DNA of 64,000 bases from Methanogenium organophilum. GTDB lineage: Archaea; Halobacteriota; Methanomicrobia; Methanomicrobiales; Methanomicrobiaceae. The notes under the pieces were generated by a model. That model searched no databases. It had not been told where the DNA came from and worked only from the letters and a program-made list of their open reading frames with translations. This document shows positions 27,895 through 37,656 of the stretch, piece by piece. The stretch covers positions 62,001-126,000 of the forward strand of contig NZ_CP113361.1 of NCBI RefSeq assembly GCF_026684035.1, given 5' to 3'. The translations under genes and the position numbers were made by a program. Position 1 is the stretch's first letter. Each line of letters begins with the position of its first letter.

Positions 27895-28842
27895 TCAGGC
27901 AGACGGTTCATTCTTTGCTGCAAGAGACCATGCAATCGTCTGTGAAAGACCATCAGCAATACTGCATTCCGCAACTCTGCCGATTGTCTCTTCAAGCCGG
28001 TGTGTATCTGCAAGTGAACGGTGGATGTCTCCTTCCCGTGGCACATCGAACCGGATGTCAGAGGAGTTCCCCGTGCACTCCATTATCACTGCTGCGAGTT
28101 CGTTGAGTGAGGTCTCACGCCCTCCTGCAACATTCACTACGCCACAATATTCAGAATTCATCGCACGCATATTCGCCCGGACGACATCACTCACATAGAT
28201 GAAGTCCCGTGTCTGCGTCCCGTCACCATAGATGGTGATCGGGTCCCCGACAGAGATACGGTCGATGAATATGGATATCACACCTGAATACGGCGAAGAC
28301 GGGTCCTGCCGCGGGCCGAAGACATTGAAGTAGCGCAGACAGGTTGTCTCCAGTCCATAGAGCTCTGTGAAGAGGCGGGCATAATATTCGTTCATCACCT
28401 TCTGTGCCGCATACGGGGATTGCGGCCGGGGAGGTTCGGTCTCTTTGAGAGGGAGGTTCGGGTTGTCACCGTAATTTGCGGCAGACGAGGCGAGCACCAC
28501 CTTTCGGACGCCGGCATCCCGGGCCGCCACAAGCACATTCAGGGTGCCATCCACATTGACCGCGTTCGACCCCACCGGGTCTGCGACAGATCTGGGCACC
28601 GAGGCCACCGCCGCCTCATGAAAGACACCGTCCGCACCGGCACAAGCATCCCGCAAAAGAGAGATATCTGTGATGCTCCCTTCAACCACTCTCACAGAGG
28701 GCACTCCGTCTGCCCACCGGAGATTCTCTTTATTTCCGGTGGAGAAGTCGTCCACAATCACGACTGAATGTCCCTCATCTGCCAGTGCCTCTGCAATATG
28801 GGAACCGATAAAGCCGGCCCCCCCGGTGACAACATACCGCAT
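27895..28842 (-). CDS. NAD-dependent UDP-sugar epimerase (WbpP/GalE type)
   Basis: 315-residue extended SDR. VTGGAGFIGSHIAEALADEG is the NAD motif, and SPYAAQKVMNEYYARL has the catalytic Tyr-x3-Lys with an upstream Ser (VLASSAANYGDN). RYFNVFGPRQDPSSPYSG is typical of UDP-GlcNAc/UDP-glucose 4-epimerases. It sits upstream of the diacetamido-sugar operon with 203 bp between, so it may be separately transcribed. Confidence 0.9.
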   Translation of the reverse strand: MRYVVTGGAGFIGSHIAEALADEGHSVVIVDDFSTGNKENLRWADGVPSVRVVEGSITDISLLRDACAGADGVFHEAAVASVPRSVADPVGSNAVNVDGTLNVLVAARDAGVRKVVLASSAANYGDNPNLPLKETEPPRPQSPYAAQKVMNEYYARLFTELYGLETTCLRYFNVFGPRQDPSSPYSGVISIFIDRISVGDPITIYGDGTQTRDFIYVSDVVRANMRAMNSEYCGVVNVAGGRETSLNELAAVIMECTGNSSDIRFDVPREGDIHRSLADTHRLEETIGRVAECSIADGLSQTIAWSLAAKNEPSA

Positions 28843-28947
28843 ATGACCTGTCGTTTGTCATTCATTATTGGAATAGATACCGGTGGACTCTCCCCCAGAA
28901 GATATCCACCCTTTTTTATCCGGAAGACATCCAATACTGTATATACC

Positions 28948-29130
28948 ATGTCTAAAGTAGTCCGCATCCAGGAGGACGCTATTGATATCGCCCTCTCCTA
29001 CGGCCCCTCGATATCCGAGGGAATCCGTGCGATGGAGGCACGGCTGAAACGGGCCGAACGAAATCAGACTGACACCGAGGCGATCCGGATGGTCATCCGT
29101 GAAGAGCTCGAATCGTTCGGCAGATATTAA
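28948..29130 (+). CDS. small RHH-like/antitoxin-type protein
   Basis: 60 residues from ATG 28948 (the TATA-like tatatacc is just before it, so a leaderless or short leader transcript is likely). SKVVRIQEDAIDIALSYGPS then ISEGIRAMEARL fits a ribbon-helix-helix DNA-binding fold, with a charged C-terminal helix. No toxin gene is adjacent, so a general small regulator is equally possible. Longer upstream in-frame starts lie inside the promoter of the divergent epimerase gene and are not favoured. Confidence 0.7.
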   Translation: MSKVVRIQEDAIDIALSYGPSISEGIRAMEARLKRAERNQTDTEAIRMVIREELESFGRY

Positions 29131-29274
29131 TTAAAAGAATGGTGGGAGATAGGGATGCCGTCACCAAACCACCATAAAATGACTGAAATGCGCAAAGAAC
29201 GCTGAATACACCCAATGTTACAATAAGTAACAGAACGCCACACCCTCGTTACGAATTGTAACACACCCAGATCC

Positions 29275-30510
29275 ATGCAAACGAACACACCGGAATATGC
29301 AATTGCCAACCCGCTCTTTGCCGGGTGGAAACTAAACGACGCCATCCGGGAATTCGGGGAGACGATGCATATCACGGGTACCATTCCCATCACAGGAATT
29401 CCCCTCCCTGATTCTTTCACGCATACTATCACACATGCCGTGACATCACCGGGGGATGAAACCCGCTATCTCCCGGTCACCATCACCGGCTGGAACCGTA
29501 TCCGCCGGGGCTGCCGCTTCTCTTTTGAACTGAGAGCCACGTTGGAAGAACGCCCCCCCATATCCAGTCGCACCACCGGATCAGGTCCGGCTGCTTCAGT
29601 CTGTCTTCCCATCACTCCACCCGGAGGGTACCTTGCCACCCTCCTGAAGATGCACCGCCACAATATCCCTCTTACCGGAATGGATGCTCACATCGCAGGA
29701 GCCTTCGCAAAGGTCACCCACAGAGGAAAAACACAGAAACACCACCGCTGTCGTCCGCTCCTTCTCGCGACCGACGCAACCCGGATAATCCTGCCGGAGA
29801 ACGATATATACGACCTCCCGCTCGGCCGATCTCTCACCGAGACAGAAGCGGCCTCAGAGACGGTCCTCCGGGAGTCCCACACCGCATACCGCAGGGCCCG
29901 CGGCTATGAATGCACGGGACCGTTTTGCACCGCCGCACCGGAGACCTTCCTCACCGCAGACCTCCATCTTGGTCACCGGGACGCCATCCGCTACTATTGC
30001 CGCCCGTTCCTCCCGGAGGATTCCACCACGATGGACCGTGTCCTCATATCCAACTGGAACCACACCGTCGGCCCGGAAGACCATGTCATCTTCGCGGGTG
30101 ACTTCACCTACAAGGCAGACGGGGAACAAACAGATGCCTACCGCTCCATGCTGAATGGCACCATCACCTGGATTGAAGGAAATCATGACACCTGCCTTAG
30201 AGACACCGTTGCATCACACACCCTCACCGCAGACGGACACTCCTTCCTTGTCGTCCACAACCCGAAACATGTCCCCGCCACCTATCGGGGCTGGGTGATT
30301 CATGGCCATACCCACAATGCCCGCCTTAGTGACTATCCCTTCATCAGTTTTACAAACAGAACGGTTAACATCTCAACCGATGTCACCGGTTACCGTCCCG
30401 TCCCGCTTACCGAGATCCTCACACTCATACGGGAAGGGGAGAGAACCGGCCGTACCAGACCCATCCTCACCCGTGCAGTTTCCCCCCCGGGAACAGATAC
30501 CCTGCTCTGA
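29275..30510 (+). CDS. metallophosphoesterase with unassigned N-terminal domain
   Basis: 411 residues. The C-terminal half is a calcineurin-like phosphoesterase: LTADLHLGH (about 223-231), FAGDFT (about 271), EGNHD (about 300) and IHGHTHN (about 343), all in order. The N-terminal 200 residues read as a beta-rich domain (YLPVTITGWNRIRRGCRFSF) that I do not recognise; it may bind substrate. Spacing and size of the catalytic half match small archaeal phosphodiesterases. Confidence 0.85.
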   Translation: MQTNTPEYAIANPLFAGWKLNDAIREFGETMHITGTIPITGIPLPDSFTHTITHAVTSPGDETRYLPVTITGWNRIRRGCRFSFELRATLEERPPISSRTTGSGPAASVCLPITPPGGYLATLLKMHRHNIPLTGMDAHIAGAFAKVTHRGKTQKHHRCRPLLLATDATRIILPENDIYDLPLGRSLTETEAASETVLRESHTAYRRARGYECTGPFCTAAPETFLTADLHLGHRDAIRYYCRPFLPEDSTTMDRVLISNWNHTVGPEDHVIFAGDFTYKADGEQTDAYRSMLNGTITWIEGNHDTCLRDTVASHTLTADGHSFLVVHNPKHVPATYRGWVIHGHTHNARLSDYPFISFTNRTVNISTDVTGYRPVPLTEILTLIREGERTGRTRPILTRAVSPPGTDTLL

Positions 30511-30555
30511 TGCCATCCACAACAGCTATCATGACGGTGACTCTATCCTCATAGT

Positions 30556-32616
30556 ATGACAGACGCCCCCCGGATGCTGAGTGAGCCGGAAAGTTATGCA
30601 CTCCTGAACGATTATCGCATCCCCGTGCCCCGCCATGCGGTTGTACACTCCGCTGACGTTGCCATAACCGCAGCAGAAACGGTGGGCTACCCCTGTGTAG
30701 CAAAGGTACTCTCCCCCTCCATCACGCACAAGTCAGACGCGGGTGGCGTGCAGATTGGAATCCACAACCCGGCAGAATTGAGAGCCGCGATTGAAACCAT
30801 CCAAAGCACGATCCACGAACGGGCACCGGATGCAGAAATAACCGGATTTGTCATCGAAGAGCAGGCACCACCGGGCCTTGAACTCTATATCGGCGGGAAA
30901 CGCGATCCGGCATTCGGCCCGGTCATTACCTTCGGCACCGGAGGCACACTCGTCGAACTGGAACACGACATCACGATGCGGGTCGCACCCGTTACCCCTG
31001 AGGAGGCAACGGCAATGGTTCGTTCCATCCGCCACTACCCGCAGATTGCAGGATACCGCGGCACTGAACCGCTCGACGAATCGGCACTCGCGGATACCAT
31101 ACACAAAATCTCCACCCTGTTCATCAACCGCCCGGAGGTGGCAGAACTCGATATCAACCCCCTCATCCTCTATCCGGACGGGCTCTGTGCGGTGGACGCC
31201 CGAATCCTCATCCGCCCGTATGCACCTGCACCCGTAACGTCCCGTCCACCGCTGCCGCAGGACCTCTTTTGGGTGTCACGCATCGCTCTCGTCGGCGCCT
31301 CGGCGAATCCGGAGAAGATCGGTTACATTGTCCTCAGGAACCTCCTCTCCTTTACCGGCACCGTCTACCCGGTGAACCCGAAAGGCGGGGAGATCCTTGG
31401 AAAGTCGGTCTACCCGTCCCTTGCGGACATCCCTGAGAGGCCGGACGCCGTGATCATCACCGTTCCCAGCACCATCGTCCCCCAGGTGATGCGGGATGCG
31501 GGGGAACGTGGCATCCCGCTTGCGGTCATCATCACCTCAGGTTTCCGGGAAACCGGAGAAGATGGAGCCCGTCTGGAAGAGGAGATTGAAGGAATTGCAC
31601 TGGAATATGGCATCCGCTACACCGGCCCCAACTGCCTTGGGATGCAGGTACCCCGTCTCTCCCTGAACGCCACCTTTGATCCGAAATCACCCCGTGTCGG
31701 CCATACCGCGTTCATCTCACAGAGCGGCGCCATCATCACCACGCTCGTTGACTGGAGCCTGACAGAGGGCATCGGCTTTTCTGCGGTTTTTTCGGTTGGC
31801 AACCAGACGAACATCGACTTCGTCGACTACATCCGCCTTGCCGCAGCAGATGATTACACCCGCACCATTGTCCTCTATATAGAAGAGATCCGTGACGGCA
31901 GGCGCTTCTTTGAAGAGGCGGCAAAGGTCACCCCGGTAAAGCCGGTGATCGCAATCAAGGCGGGCCGCTCAGAAGTTGGCCAGAAGGCAGCCGCCTCCCA
32001 CACCGGCTCCCTTGCCGGGAGTTATGAGGTCTACGAAGCCGCCTTCCGTCAGGCGGGGATCATCAATGCACAGAACCTCTCGGACGCCTTCAGCCTTGCG
32101 ATGCTCCTCGGATCAGAGGGATACCCAAAGGGGAACCGTGCCGTTGTGATCTCCAGTGCCGGGGGATTCTGTGTCCTTGCATCTGATTATGCAGAGCAGC
32201 ACGGTATCCGGATAGCTCCCCTCTCAGACACACTCCTGGAGGAGATGAACGCCTTCATGCCACATGGCTGGAGCCGTCAGAACCCGATAGACATGGTCGG
32301 GGATGCCGGCGTCCACCGGTTTGCACTGACATTTGACGCGCTCATCCGTCACCAGGATGAATGGGACATCGCGTTTGTAATATCGGTTCCTACGGCAACC
32401 CTTGACCCGGTACACCTTGCAACCGAGATGGCACGGTTCTCCCGCCATACCGAAAAGATGGTCGTCGGATGCCTCTTAGGCGGAGAGAGCATGGCAGCAG
32501 GTGTACGTATTCTCCGTGACGCAGACATCCCTAATTTTGCAGAGCCGGAAGATGCCTTCCGGGCTGCGGGGACCGCCGTCAAACGGGAAGATGAACTGGA
32601 AAAAGAGAAAAAATAA
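30556..32616 (+). CDS. ADP-forming acyl-CoA (acetyl-CoA) synthetase, fused beta-alpha subunits
   Basis: 686 residues. The N-terminal ATP-grasp beta domain (1-225; YPCVAKVLSPSITHKSDAGG and VAELDINPLIL) is followed by the CoA-binding alpha part (about 235-; RIALVGASANPEKIGYIVLR) and the ligase domain with GYTGPN-like RYTGPNCLGMQV, SQSGAIITTL and the phosphorylated His in AASHTGSLAG. The reaction is acyl-CoA + ADP + Pi to acid + ATP + CoA, or the reverse. Substrate may be acetate, aryl acids or other acids. The beta-alpha order differs from the more usual alpha-beta fusion. Confidence 0.9.
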   Translation: MTDAPRMLSEPESYALLNDYRIPVPRHAVVHSADVAITAAETVGYPCVAKVLSPSITHKSDAGGVQIGIHNPAELRAAIETIQSTIHERAPDAEITGFVIEEQAPPGLELYIGGKRDPAFGPVITFGTGGTLVELEHDITMRVAPVTPEEATAMVRSIRHYPQIAGYRGTEPLDESALADTIHKISTLFINRPEVAELDINPLILYPDGLCAVDARILIRPYAPAPVTSRPPLPQDLFWVSRIALVGASANPEKIGYIVLRNLLSFTGTVYPVNPKGGEILGKSVYPSLADIPERPDAVIITVPSTIVPQVMRDAGERGIPLAVIITSGFRETGEDGARLEEEIEGIALEYGIRYTGPNCLGMQVPRLSLNATFDPKSPRVGHTAFISQSGAIITTLVDWSLTEGIGFSAVFSVGNQTNIDFVDYIRLAAADDYTRTIVLYIEEIRDGRRFFEEAAKVTPVKPVIAIKAGRSEVGQKAAASHTGSLAGSYEVYEAAFRQAGIINAQNLSDAFSLAMLLGSEGYPKGNRAVVISSAGGFCVLASDYAEQHGIRIAPLSDTLLEEMNAFMPHGWSRQNPIDMVGDAGVHRFALTFDALIRHQDEWDIAFVISVPTATLDPVHLATEMARFSRHTEKMVVGCLLGGESMAAGVRILRDADIPNFAEPEDAFRAAGTAVKREDELEKEKK

Positions 32617-32624
32617 CAGCCCGT

Positions 32625-32993
32625 TCACCCGGAGGTGGACACTGCCTCTGCTGCGGCATCACGGAACGCCCGTGAGACATTCCCCGGCCCGAGTTTGATA
32701 CCACCAAAGATCCGTGAGACGACGATCATATGCTCTGCAAGGTCCTCACGCTGGAGAAGATGCAGGAGTACCATCCCCGGCCGTCCCACCTCGCCGTCAC
32801 TCCCGAACGGTTCGATGATACCGTCCGGTCGGTCCAGCCGGGCGGCATAACAATGGTGAGCCGCCTTGCGGTATTTTTTCCGGTGCATTTCCCGGACGTC
32901 CGCAATATCCTCAACAGATGAAATACGGTAGAGATGAGCGTAAAACCGTGACTTCTTCACCACGAGGAGCGCCGCACCCTCTTCTTCCCACAT
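32625..32993 (-). CDS. IMPACT/YigZ-family protein
   Basis: 122 residues from ATG 32993, which lies 1 bp after the upstream gene's stop; longer starts overlap that gene and add no family sequence. KKSRFYAHLYRISSVEDIAD, AAHHCYAARL and SDGEVGRPGMVLLHLL then VVSRIFGGIKLGPGN are the UPF0029 core. The family is thought to act on translation stress or RNA but lacks a settled function. Shorter than bacterial YigZ because the second domain is missing. Confidence 0.85.
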   Translation of the reverse strand: MWEEEGAALLVVKKSRFYAHLYRISSVEDIADVREMHRKKYRKAAHHCYAARLDRPDGIIEPFGSDGEVGRPGMVLLHLLQREDLAEHMIVVSRIFGGIKLGPGNVSRAFRDAAAEAVSTSG

Positions 32994-32994
32994 C

Positions 32995-34719
32995 CTACTC
33001 TCCCATCTGTCTGGCCCGCAGGGTGCGCAGGCGGTTAATGGCCTGCAGGAGTTCAAGGGATCGAAACGCCGCATAATCCCCCCGCTTCCGTTTCGACAGC
33101 ACATCAAGCCCTTCCCGCTCAATATCATGCATCACCCGCTCCGCCACCTCTGCTGCTGTGGCAGAACCATCCATATAGCGAACGGCATACCAGATGGCAT
33201 CTGCGATGGCACGGGTCTGGCTCTCAGACGCGATCTGTTCAACCGATGTGCAGTCGATATCGTTCACCCCGAAGACAATAGTCCCTTTGCCGCGGGCCAT
33301 AATCCGCACCGCCTTCTTCCCCTTCGCAGGGGAGAACGACCGGCCGTCATACACCCGTCCGGGTGAGCGGGGAAACGGCGTACTTGTTTCCCGTTCCCGT
33401 CCAGTTGGATTATCCGCTGCGACCTCACGGGCCCGGTCCGTGACCAGATACGGGTGGTAGGCATCCATGCAGATGACCGTGTCTGCCACATCGAGATAGT
33501 CCCCCGACCCGCCGATCACGATCACCGAGGAGACCCCATGGTCCGTGAAGAGGTCCCGCACCCGGTCGATATACGGCGTGATCGGTTCATGCTCCTTTGC
33601 GATTAAGGCCTGCATCCTCCGGTCGCGGATCATGAAGTTCGTTGCACTCGTGTCCTCATCAATACAGAAGAGAGAGGCCCCGCCCTCCAGTGCCTCCATG
33701 ATATTCGCCGCCTGCGATGTGCTGCCGCTCGCATCCTCTGAAGAGAAGGAACGGGTGTCCTTTCCGCCCGGAATGCCGGAGATGAACGGGGAGATGTCCA
33801 CCGCTTCCACCCTGCGTCCGTCCTCGGCACGGATCTTCACCGCCGTCGGATCACTCACCACATACTCCCGCCCGTCGCCGGGGATATGGGTATACACCCC
33901 GGCTGTGATTGCGGCAAGAAGCGTGGACTTGCCGTGATACCCGCCGCCCACGATCAACGTCACGCCGCGAGGGATGCCCATTCCCGTAAGGGCTCCTGCA
34001 TTCGGAACATTGATTGTCACCCGCAGGTCGGGCGGGGAGGAGAACGCCACCACATCGCCCCCCTTCATCGGCCGGTCAGAGGCCCCGCTCTCCCGCGGCA
34101 GGATGGCGCCGTCCGCGACAAATGCAACAAGGCCACGTTCCCGAAGTGCACCACGGAGCACGTCTGCGTCCTCCGCCACATTGATGTGATGATACAGCCG
34201 CGTGACATCATGGGCACGCAGCAGAAGGGACGCCGCAACACATTCCGCCAGGCGATCAAAGATGATCTTCTCTGCCTCGCGGGCGGCAATCCTCCTGCCC
34301 CGTGCAGGCAGTCCCACCACAAACCGCCCCTCAACCCCTGCATCGCTGATGCCGACCGATGTCCGCTCAAAAATCTCCTGTCCGGGAAGATCCATTTCAA
34401 TCAGACCGCTCTTCCCGCTGCCGGACCGCCCGCTCTGTTTTCCCGCCACACTACAGAACGCACGGGTGAGATAGTCACAGAGTCCCCTGCGGCGGGACGG
34501 GGTGTTCCACATATCGGGGGGGAAACCCGCCGCTGCCGCGTCAACAATGACCCGCACACGGGAGGGGGATGCAAACGGATCTTTTTGCACATGGTCGATG
34601 TGGAGCACAAATGTGTCAAAACGGTACCGGCCCCTGATGTCCCCATAGTACCCGTAGCCCTTCCCGTCAATCCGGCGAAGCTTGTTCCGGAGTGTCTCTG
34701 CGGGCTCGCTTGCTGTCAT
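32995..34719 (-). CDS. ABC-class P-loop ATPase (PF09818)
   Basis: 574 residues from ATG 34719. VTLIVGGGYHGKSTLLAAIT is the Walker A (GGGYHGKST), ASLFCIDEDTSATNFMIRDR the Walker B region, and VSSVIVIGGSGDYLDVADTV follows, all as in the predicted ABC-class ATPase family. The N-terminal LRRIDGKGYGYYGDIRGRY is also conserved in it. No membrane helices, so not a transporter; function is unknown, with RNA or translation links suspected for relatives. Next gene starts 1 bp after its stop. Confidence 0.9.
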   Translation of the reverse strand: MTASEPAETLRNKLRRIDGKGYGYYGDIRGRYRFDTFVLHIDHVQKDPFASPSRVRVIVDAAAAGFPPDMWNTPSRRRGLCDYLTRAFCSVAGKQSGRSGSGKSGLIEMDLPGQEIFERTSVGISDAGVEGRFVVGLPARGRRIAAREAEKIIFDRLAECVAASLLLRAHDVTRLYHHINVAEDADVLRGALRERGLVAFVADGAILPRESGASDRPMKGGDVVAFSSPPDLRVTINVPNAGALTGMGIPRGVTLIVGGGYHGKSTLLAAITAGVYTHIPGDGREYVVSDPTAVKIRAEDGRRVEAVDISPFISGIPGGKDTRSFSSEDASGSTSQAANIMEALEGGASLFCIDEDTSATNFMIRDRRMQALIAKEHEPITPYIDRVRDLFTDHGVSSVIVIGGSGDYLDVADTVICMDAYHPYLVTDRAREVAADNPTGRERETSTPFPRSPGRVYDGRSFSPAKGKKAVRIMARGKGTIVFGVNDIDCTSVEQIASESQTRAIADAIWYAVRYMDGSATAAEVAERVMHDIEREGLDVLSKRKRGDYAAFRSLELLQAINRLRTLRARQMGE

Positions 34720-34769
34720 ACAAAAAAGAGTCGGCCGGAGGGACAATAAGTACTCCCGTCACCGTTTTG

Positions 34770-35855
34770 TCAGCGGGGCATTACGTGAACGGCTTCCGGG
34801 TTAAACGAGACCCATACCCAATCCCCGGTCTTCACACCCACCCGGTCGGCAAACCGCCACCCGACGACCACCTCCAGGGGAATGCCGCAGTCAGCCATCA
34901 CATGATTCTTCGGGCCGACAAGAGCGATATCCTTCACCCTGCCCCGGAGATGGTTGCGTATTTTATCCGTGTGTCCATTCAGACGCTCTTTCATATGCAG
35001 GTGCATATCCTCGGTGCGGATGCACCAGGTGACCGCTGTCCCTGCGGGGAGGGGAGTTTCCCCATAAATATTCGTATTTCCGGACTGTATCACCGCGGTC
35101 CTGCCATCTGTACGCTGAATTTTGCCTTCAAAGACATTGTCATACCCGATAAACCGAGCGACATCCCCGTTTGCAGGCAGGGTAAAGACCTCCTTCGGGG
35201 TGCCTGACTGAACGATTCTTCCGTTCATCATCACGCCAATGCGATCTCCCATCCGCTGTCCCTGCAGCATGTCATGGGTGTTCATGATCATAGTGGTGTT
35301 GTAGGTTTTCCGGGTATACCGGATGATTTCCTCAATTTTTTCTGTCGTAATGGGGTCTACATTCGAAGTCGGCTCATCAAGGAGAATGATCTCAGGTCGG
35401 GTCACCATCGTGCGGGCAAAGGCAATCCGCTGTTTTTCCCCACCGGAAAGGCTGTGTGCATCCCTCTTCTCGTATCCTTCCAACCCCACCTCACGGAGTG
35501 TCTGTGACACCCGTTCATGCATTTCAGAGGAAGAAATTTTCCTGTACCGCAGGCCATATGCAACATTATCAAAGACTGTTCCCTGGAAGATTGCCGGGTT
35601 CTGGAAGACCATGCCGATCTTCCTGCGCATCTTATGATGGTTGCCATCGCCGTGGGTGTAGAGGGACTCATTTTTGATTCGTACATCCCCGGATGTCGGC
35701 ACTTCAAGCGTGTCAATTATCCGCAGGAGAGTGGACTTCCCCTGTCCGGACGGGCCGATGATCACAAAGATCTCCCCGTCCGCAACAGACAGGTCCACTC
35801 CTTTGAGCACCGGATTATTCCCGAATGATTTCGTCAGGTTCTCTACCTGGATCAT
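34770..35855 (-). CDS. tupC: tungstate ABC transporter, ATP-binding subunit
   Basis: 361 residues: ATPase core with GPSGQGKSTLL (Walker A, about 34-44), LSGGEKQRIAFARTM (signature), IILLDEPTSNVDP (Walker B), then a C-terminal TOBE-like domain from about 240. Powers oxyanion uptake by the adjoining permease and binding protein. Tungstate is favoured over molybdate because the binding protein is TupA-like. Start lies 1 bp after the permease stop. Confidence 0.9.
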   Translation of the reverse strand: MIQVENLTKSFGNNPVLKGVDLSVADGEIFVIIGPSGQGKSTLLRIIDTLEVPTSGDVRIKNESLYTHGDGNHHKMRRKIGMVFQNPAIFQGTVFDNVAYGLRYRKISSSEMHERVSQTLREVGLEGYEKRDAHSLSGGEKQRIAFARTMVTRPEIILLDEPTSNVDPITTEKIEEIIRYTRKTYNTTMIMNTHDMLQGQRMGDRIGVMMNGRIVQSGTPKEVFTLPANGDVARFIGYDNVFEGKIQRTDGRTAVIQSGNTNIYGETPLPAGTAVTWCIRTEDMHLHMKERLNGHTDKIRNHLRGRVKDIALVGPKNHVMADCGIPLEVVVGWRFADRVGVKTGDWVWVSFNPEAVHVMPR

Positions 35856-35856
35856 C

Positions 35857-36546
35857 TCAGCCCCCCCTCCGGATTGCGGTCATGACAAAGTTCACAATCA
35901 GCGCAATGAACAGGAGAATAATACCCAGCGCCATGGAAAACTCGATATTTCCCATCGAGGTCTCCAGTGATATGGCAGTCGTGAGGACACGGGTGGATCC
36001 CTTGATATTTCCACCGATGATGATCGCCGCTCCGACTTCCGATATGGCCCGCCCGAATGCCATTGCTATTGCCGCATATATCACAAACCGGACTTCCCGG
36101 AGAATTGACATGACAAACTGCAGATAATCCGCCCCAAGCGAGATGATGGTGTCCTTTACCACTGGATCAAGGGAGGTGAGCGCGGAGTAGGTGAGCCCCA
36201 CCAGAATCGGTATGATCAAAATGACCTGCCCGATGATCATCGCACCCGGCGTAAAGAGCAGTCCGAAAAACCCGAGCGGACCTTTCCGGGAGAGCAGGAG
36301 AAACACAAGAAGGCCGATGAGGACCGTCGGCAGGGCATACAGGGTGTGAATGAGATTGACGAGACTCATCTTCCCCCGGAAATCATGAAACGCGAGGTAC
36401 ATCGCAATCGGAATCGAGATGACCGATGCAATGATGGTTGCGGTAAGCGTGATGTATATGCTCCGGAATGCAATCTCGTACACTTCCGGATCCAGTGTCA
36501 CAATCAGGATGACTGCTGTAATAAACCCGTCAATAATCTCATTCAC
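35857..36546 (-). CDS. tupB: tungstate ABC transporter, permease
   Basis: 229 residues with five or six membrane helices. The EAA-like coupling loop is SLGADYLQFVMSILREVRFV then FGRAISEVGAAIIIGGNIKG. GTG is the start codon, with AGGTG five bases upstream. Middle gene of tupA-tupB-tupC. Confidence 0.9.
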   Translation of the reverse strand: MNEIIDGFITAVILIVTLDPEVYEIAFRSIYITLTATIIASVISIPIAMYLAFHDFRGKMSLVNLIHTLYALPTVLIGLLVFLLLSRKGPLGFFGLLFTPGAMIIGQVILIIPILVGLTYSALTSLDPVVKDTIISLGADYLQFVMSILREVRFVIYAAIAMAFGRAISEVGAAIIIGGNIKGSTRVLTTAISLETSMGNIEFSMALGIILLFIALIVNFVMTAIRRGG

Positions 36547-36607
36547 CGTGACACACCTGATGCTTCATAGATTAGCGAAGAACATTAAAGAATTCGGTAA
36601 AAATTGG

Positions 36608-37579
36608 TTACGCAGAAATGGGTACCTCTGCTTCCGCCTGGGTGATACCCATCACTTCAAAGTTGCCGCGTGACTCAAAGAAGAGTGGCTGGCCATACTC
36701 ATCCACGCCAAATCCGCCGATGAACTCCTGCGTTTCCGGGGTGATGAGGAAGTTGATCCATTCGCGTGCCATCTCACTGTTCACGTAATCAAACATCTCC
36801 GGGTTGATCTGCATCGCACTGTAGACATTCAGGAGGGAATCCCCCTCATCCACGAGCGGCACCAGATCAAGCTCTGTTTTGTAGGAGAGGTATGTTCCCG
36901 AGTCGGAGAGTGTGTATGCAAATTTCTCATTTGCATGGTTCAGGGTTGCACCCATTCCCTGACCGCCTTCGACATACCAGTCACCGGCGCCTTCCACTTC
37001 AGTCTCATAGTCATATCCGGCACTCGTCCAGATCGCCTGCTCCTTGGCATGCGTACCGGAACTGTCCCCCCGTGAAATGAAGACCACATCGGGATTCGTC
37101 TCTGCCGTTGTATAAATCGCGGTCAGTGCATCTTCCGGTGTCATTCCGGCAATACCTGCGGGGTCAGACTCGGGCCCGACGATCATGAAGTAGTTATAGG
37201 CAATACCACGGCGGTTGATCCCGTATCCATCGTCGATGAAGGTGTCTTCACGGGAACGGTCATGGACCATCAGGACGTCAACGTCTCCGCGCTGTCCGTA
37301 TTCAAGTGCCTTGCCTGTCCCTGCTGCGATGATCTGCAGGGTTACATCGTGGTCCTTTTCAAACCGCTCCTGAAGTGCTTCCAGGAGGCCGGTGTTGTCA
37401 AGACTTGTTGTTGTCGCAATCCTTAACAGTTCAGGGTTTGCTGCGGTGTTTGTCCCTTCCGGTGCTGCAGTAGCAGTAGCCGTTGGGGTCCCGACATCAG
37501 AATCCGTCCCGGTGCAACCGGCAATGAAGATTACACTCAATAGGAGGAGTAAAACCAATGCAATTTTTTTTACATCCAT
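36608..37579 (-). CDS. tupA: tungstate-binding lipoprotein
   Basis: 323 residues. Lipoprotein signal ends VIFIAGCTGT (Cys 22). LRIATTTSLDNTGLLEALQE and AAGTGKALEYGQRGDVDVLM with VHDRSREDTFIDDGYG are the TupA signature for oxyanion binding, and ISRGDSSGTHAKEQAIW follows. Captures tungstate outside the membrane for cofactor synthesis in tungsten formylmethanofuran or formate dehydrogenases, as expected in this group. Molybdate cannot be excluded. Confidence 0.92.
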   Translation of the reverse strand: MDVKKIALVLLLLLSVIFIAGCTGTDSDVGTPTATATAAPEGTNTAANPELLRIATTTSLDNTGLLEALQERFEKDHDVTLQIIAAGTGKALEYGQRGDVDVLMVHDRSREDTFIDDGYGINRRGIAYNYFMIVGPESDPAGIAGMTPEDALTAIYTTAETNPDVVFISRGDSSGTHAKEQAIWTSAGYDYETEVEGAGDWYVEGGQGMGATLNHANEKFAYTLSDSGTYLSYKTELDLVPLVDEGDSLLNVYSAMQINPEMFDYVNSEMAREWINFLITPETQEFIGGFGVDEYGQPLFFESRGNFEVMGITQAEAEVPISA

Positions 37580-37656
37580 GTTAACCAGAATCTGGTATAA
37601 CCAATTTATGCTATAAAGATTTTTAAAAAGAAATGTATATATAGAACATATGAGTA

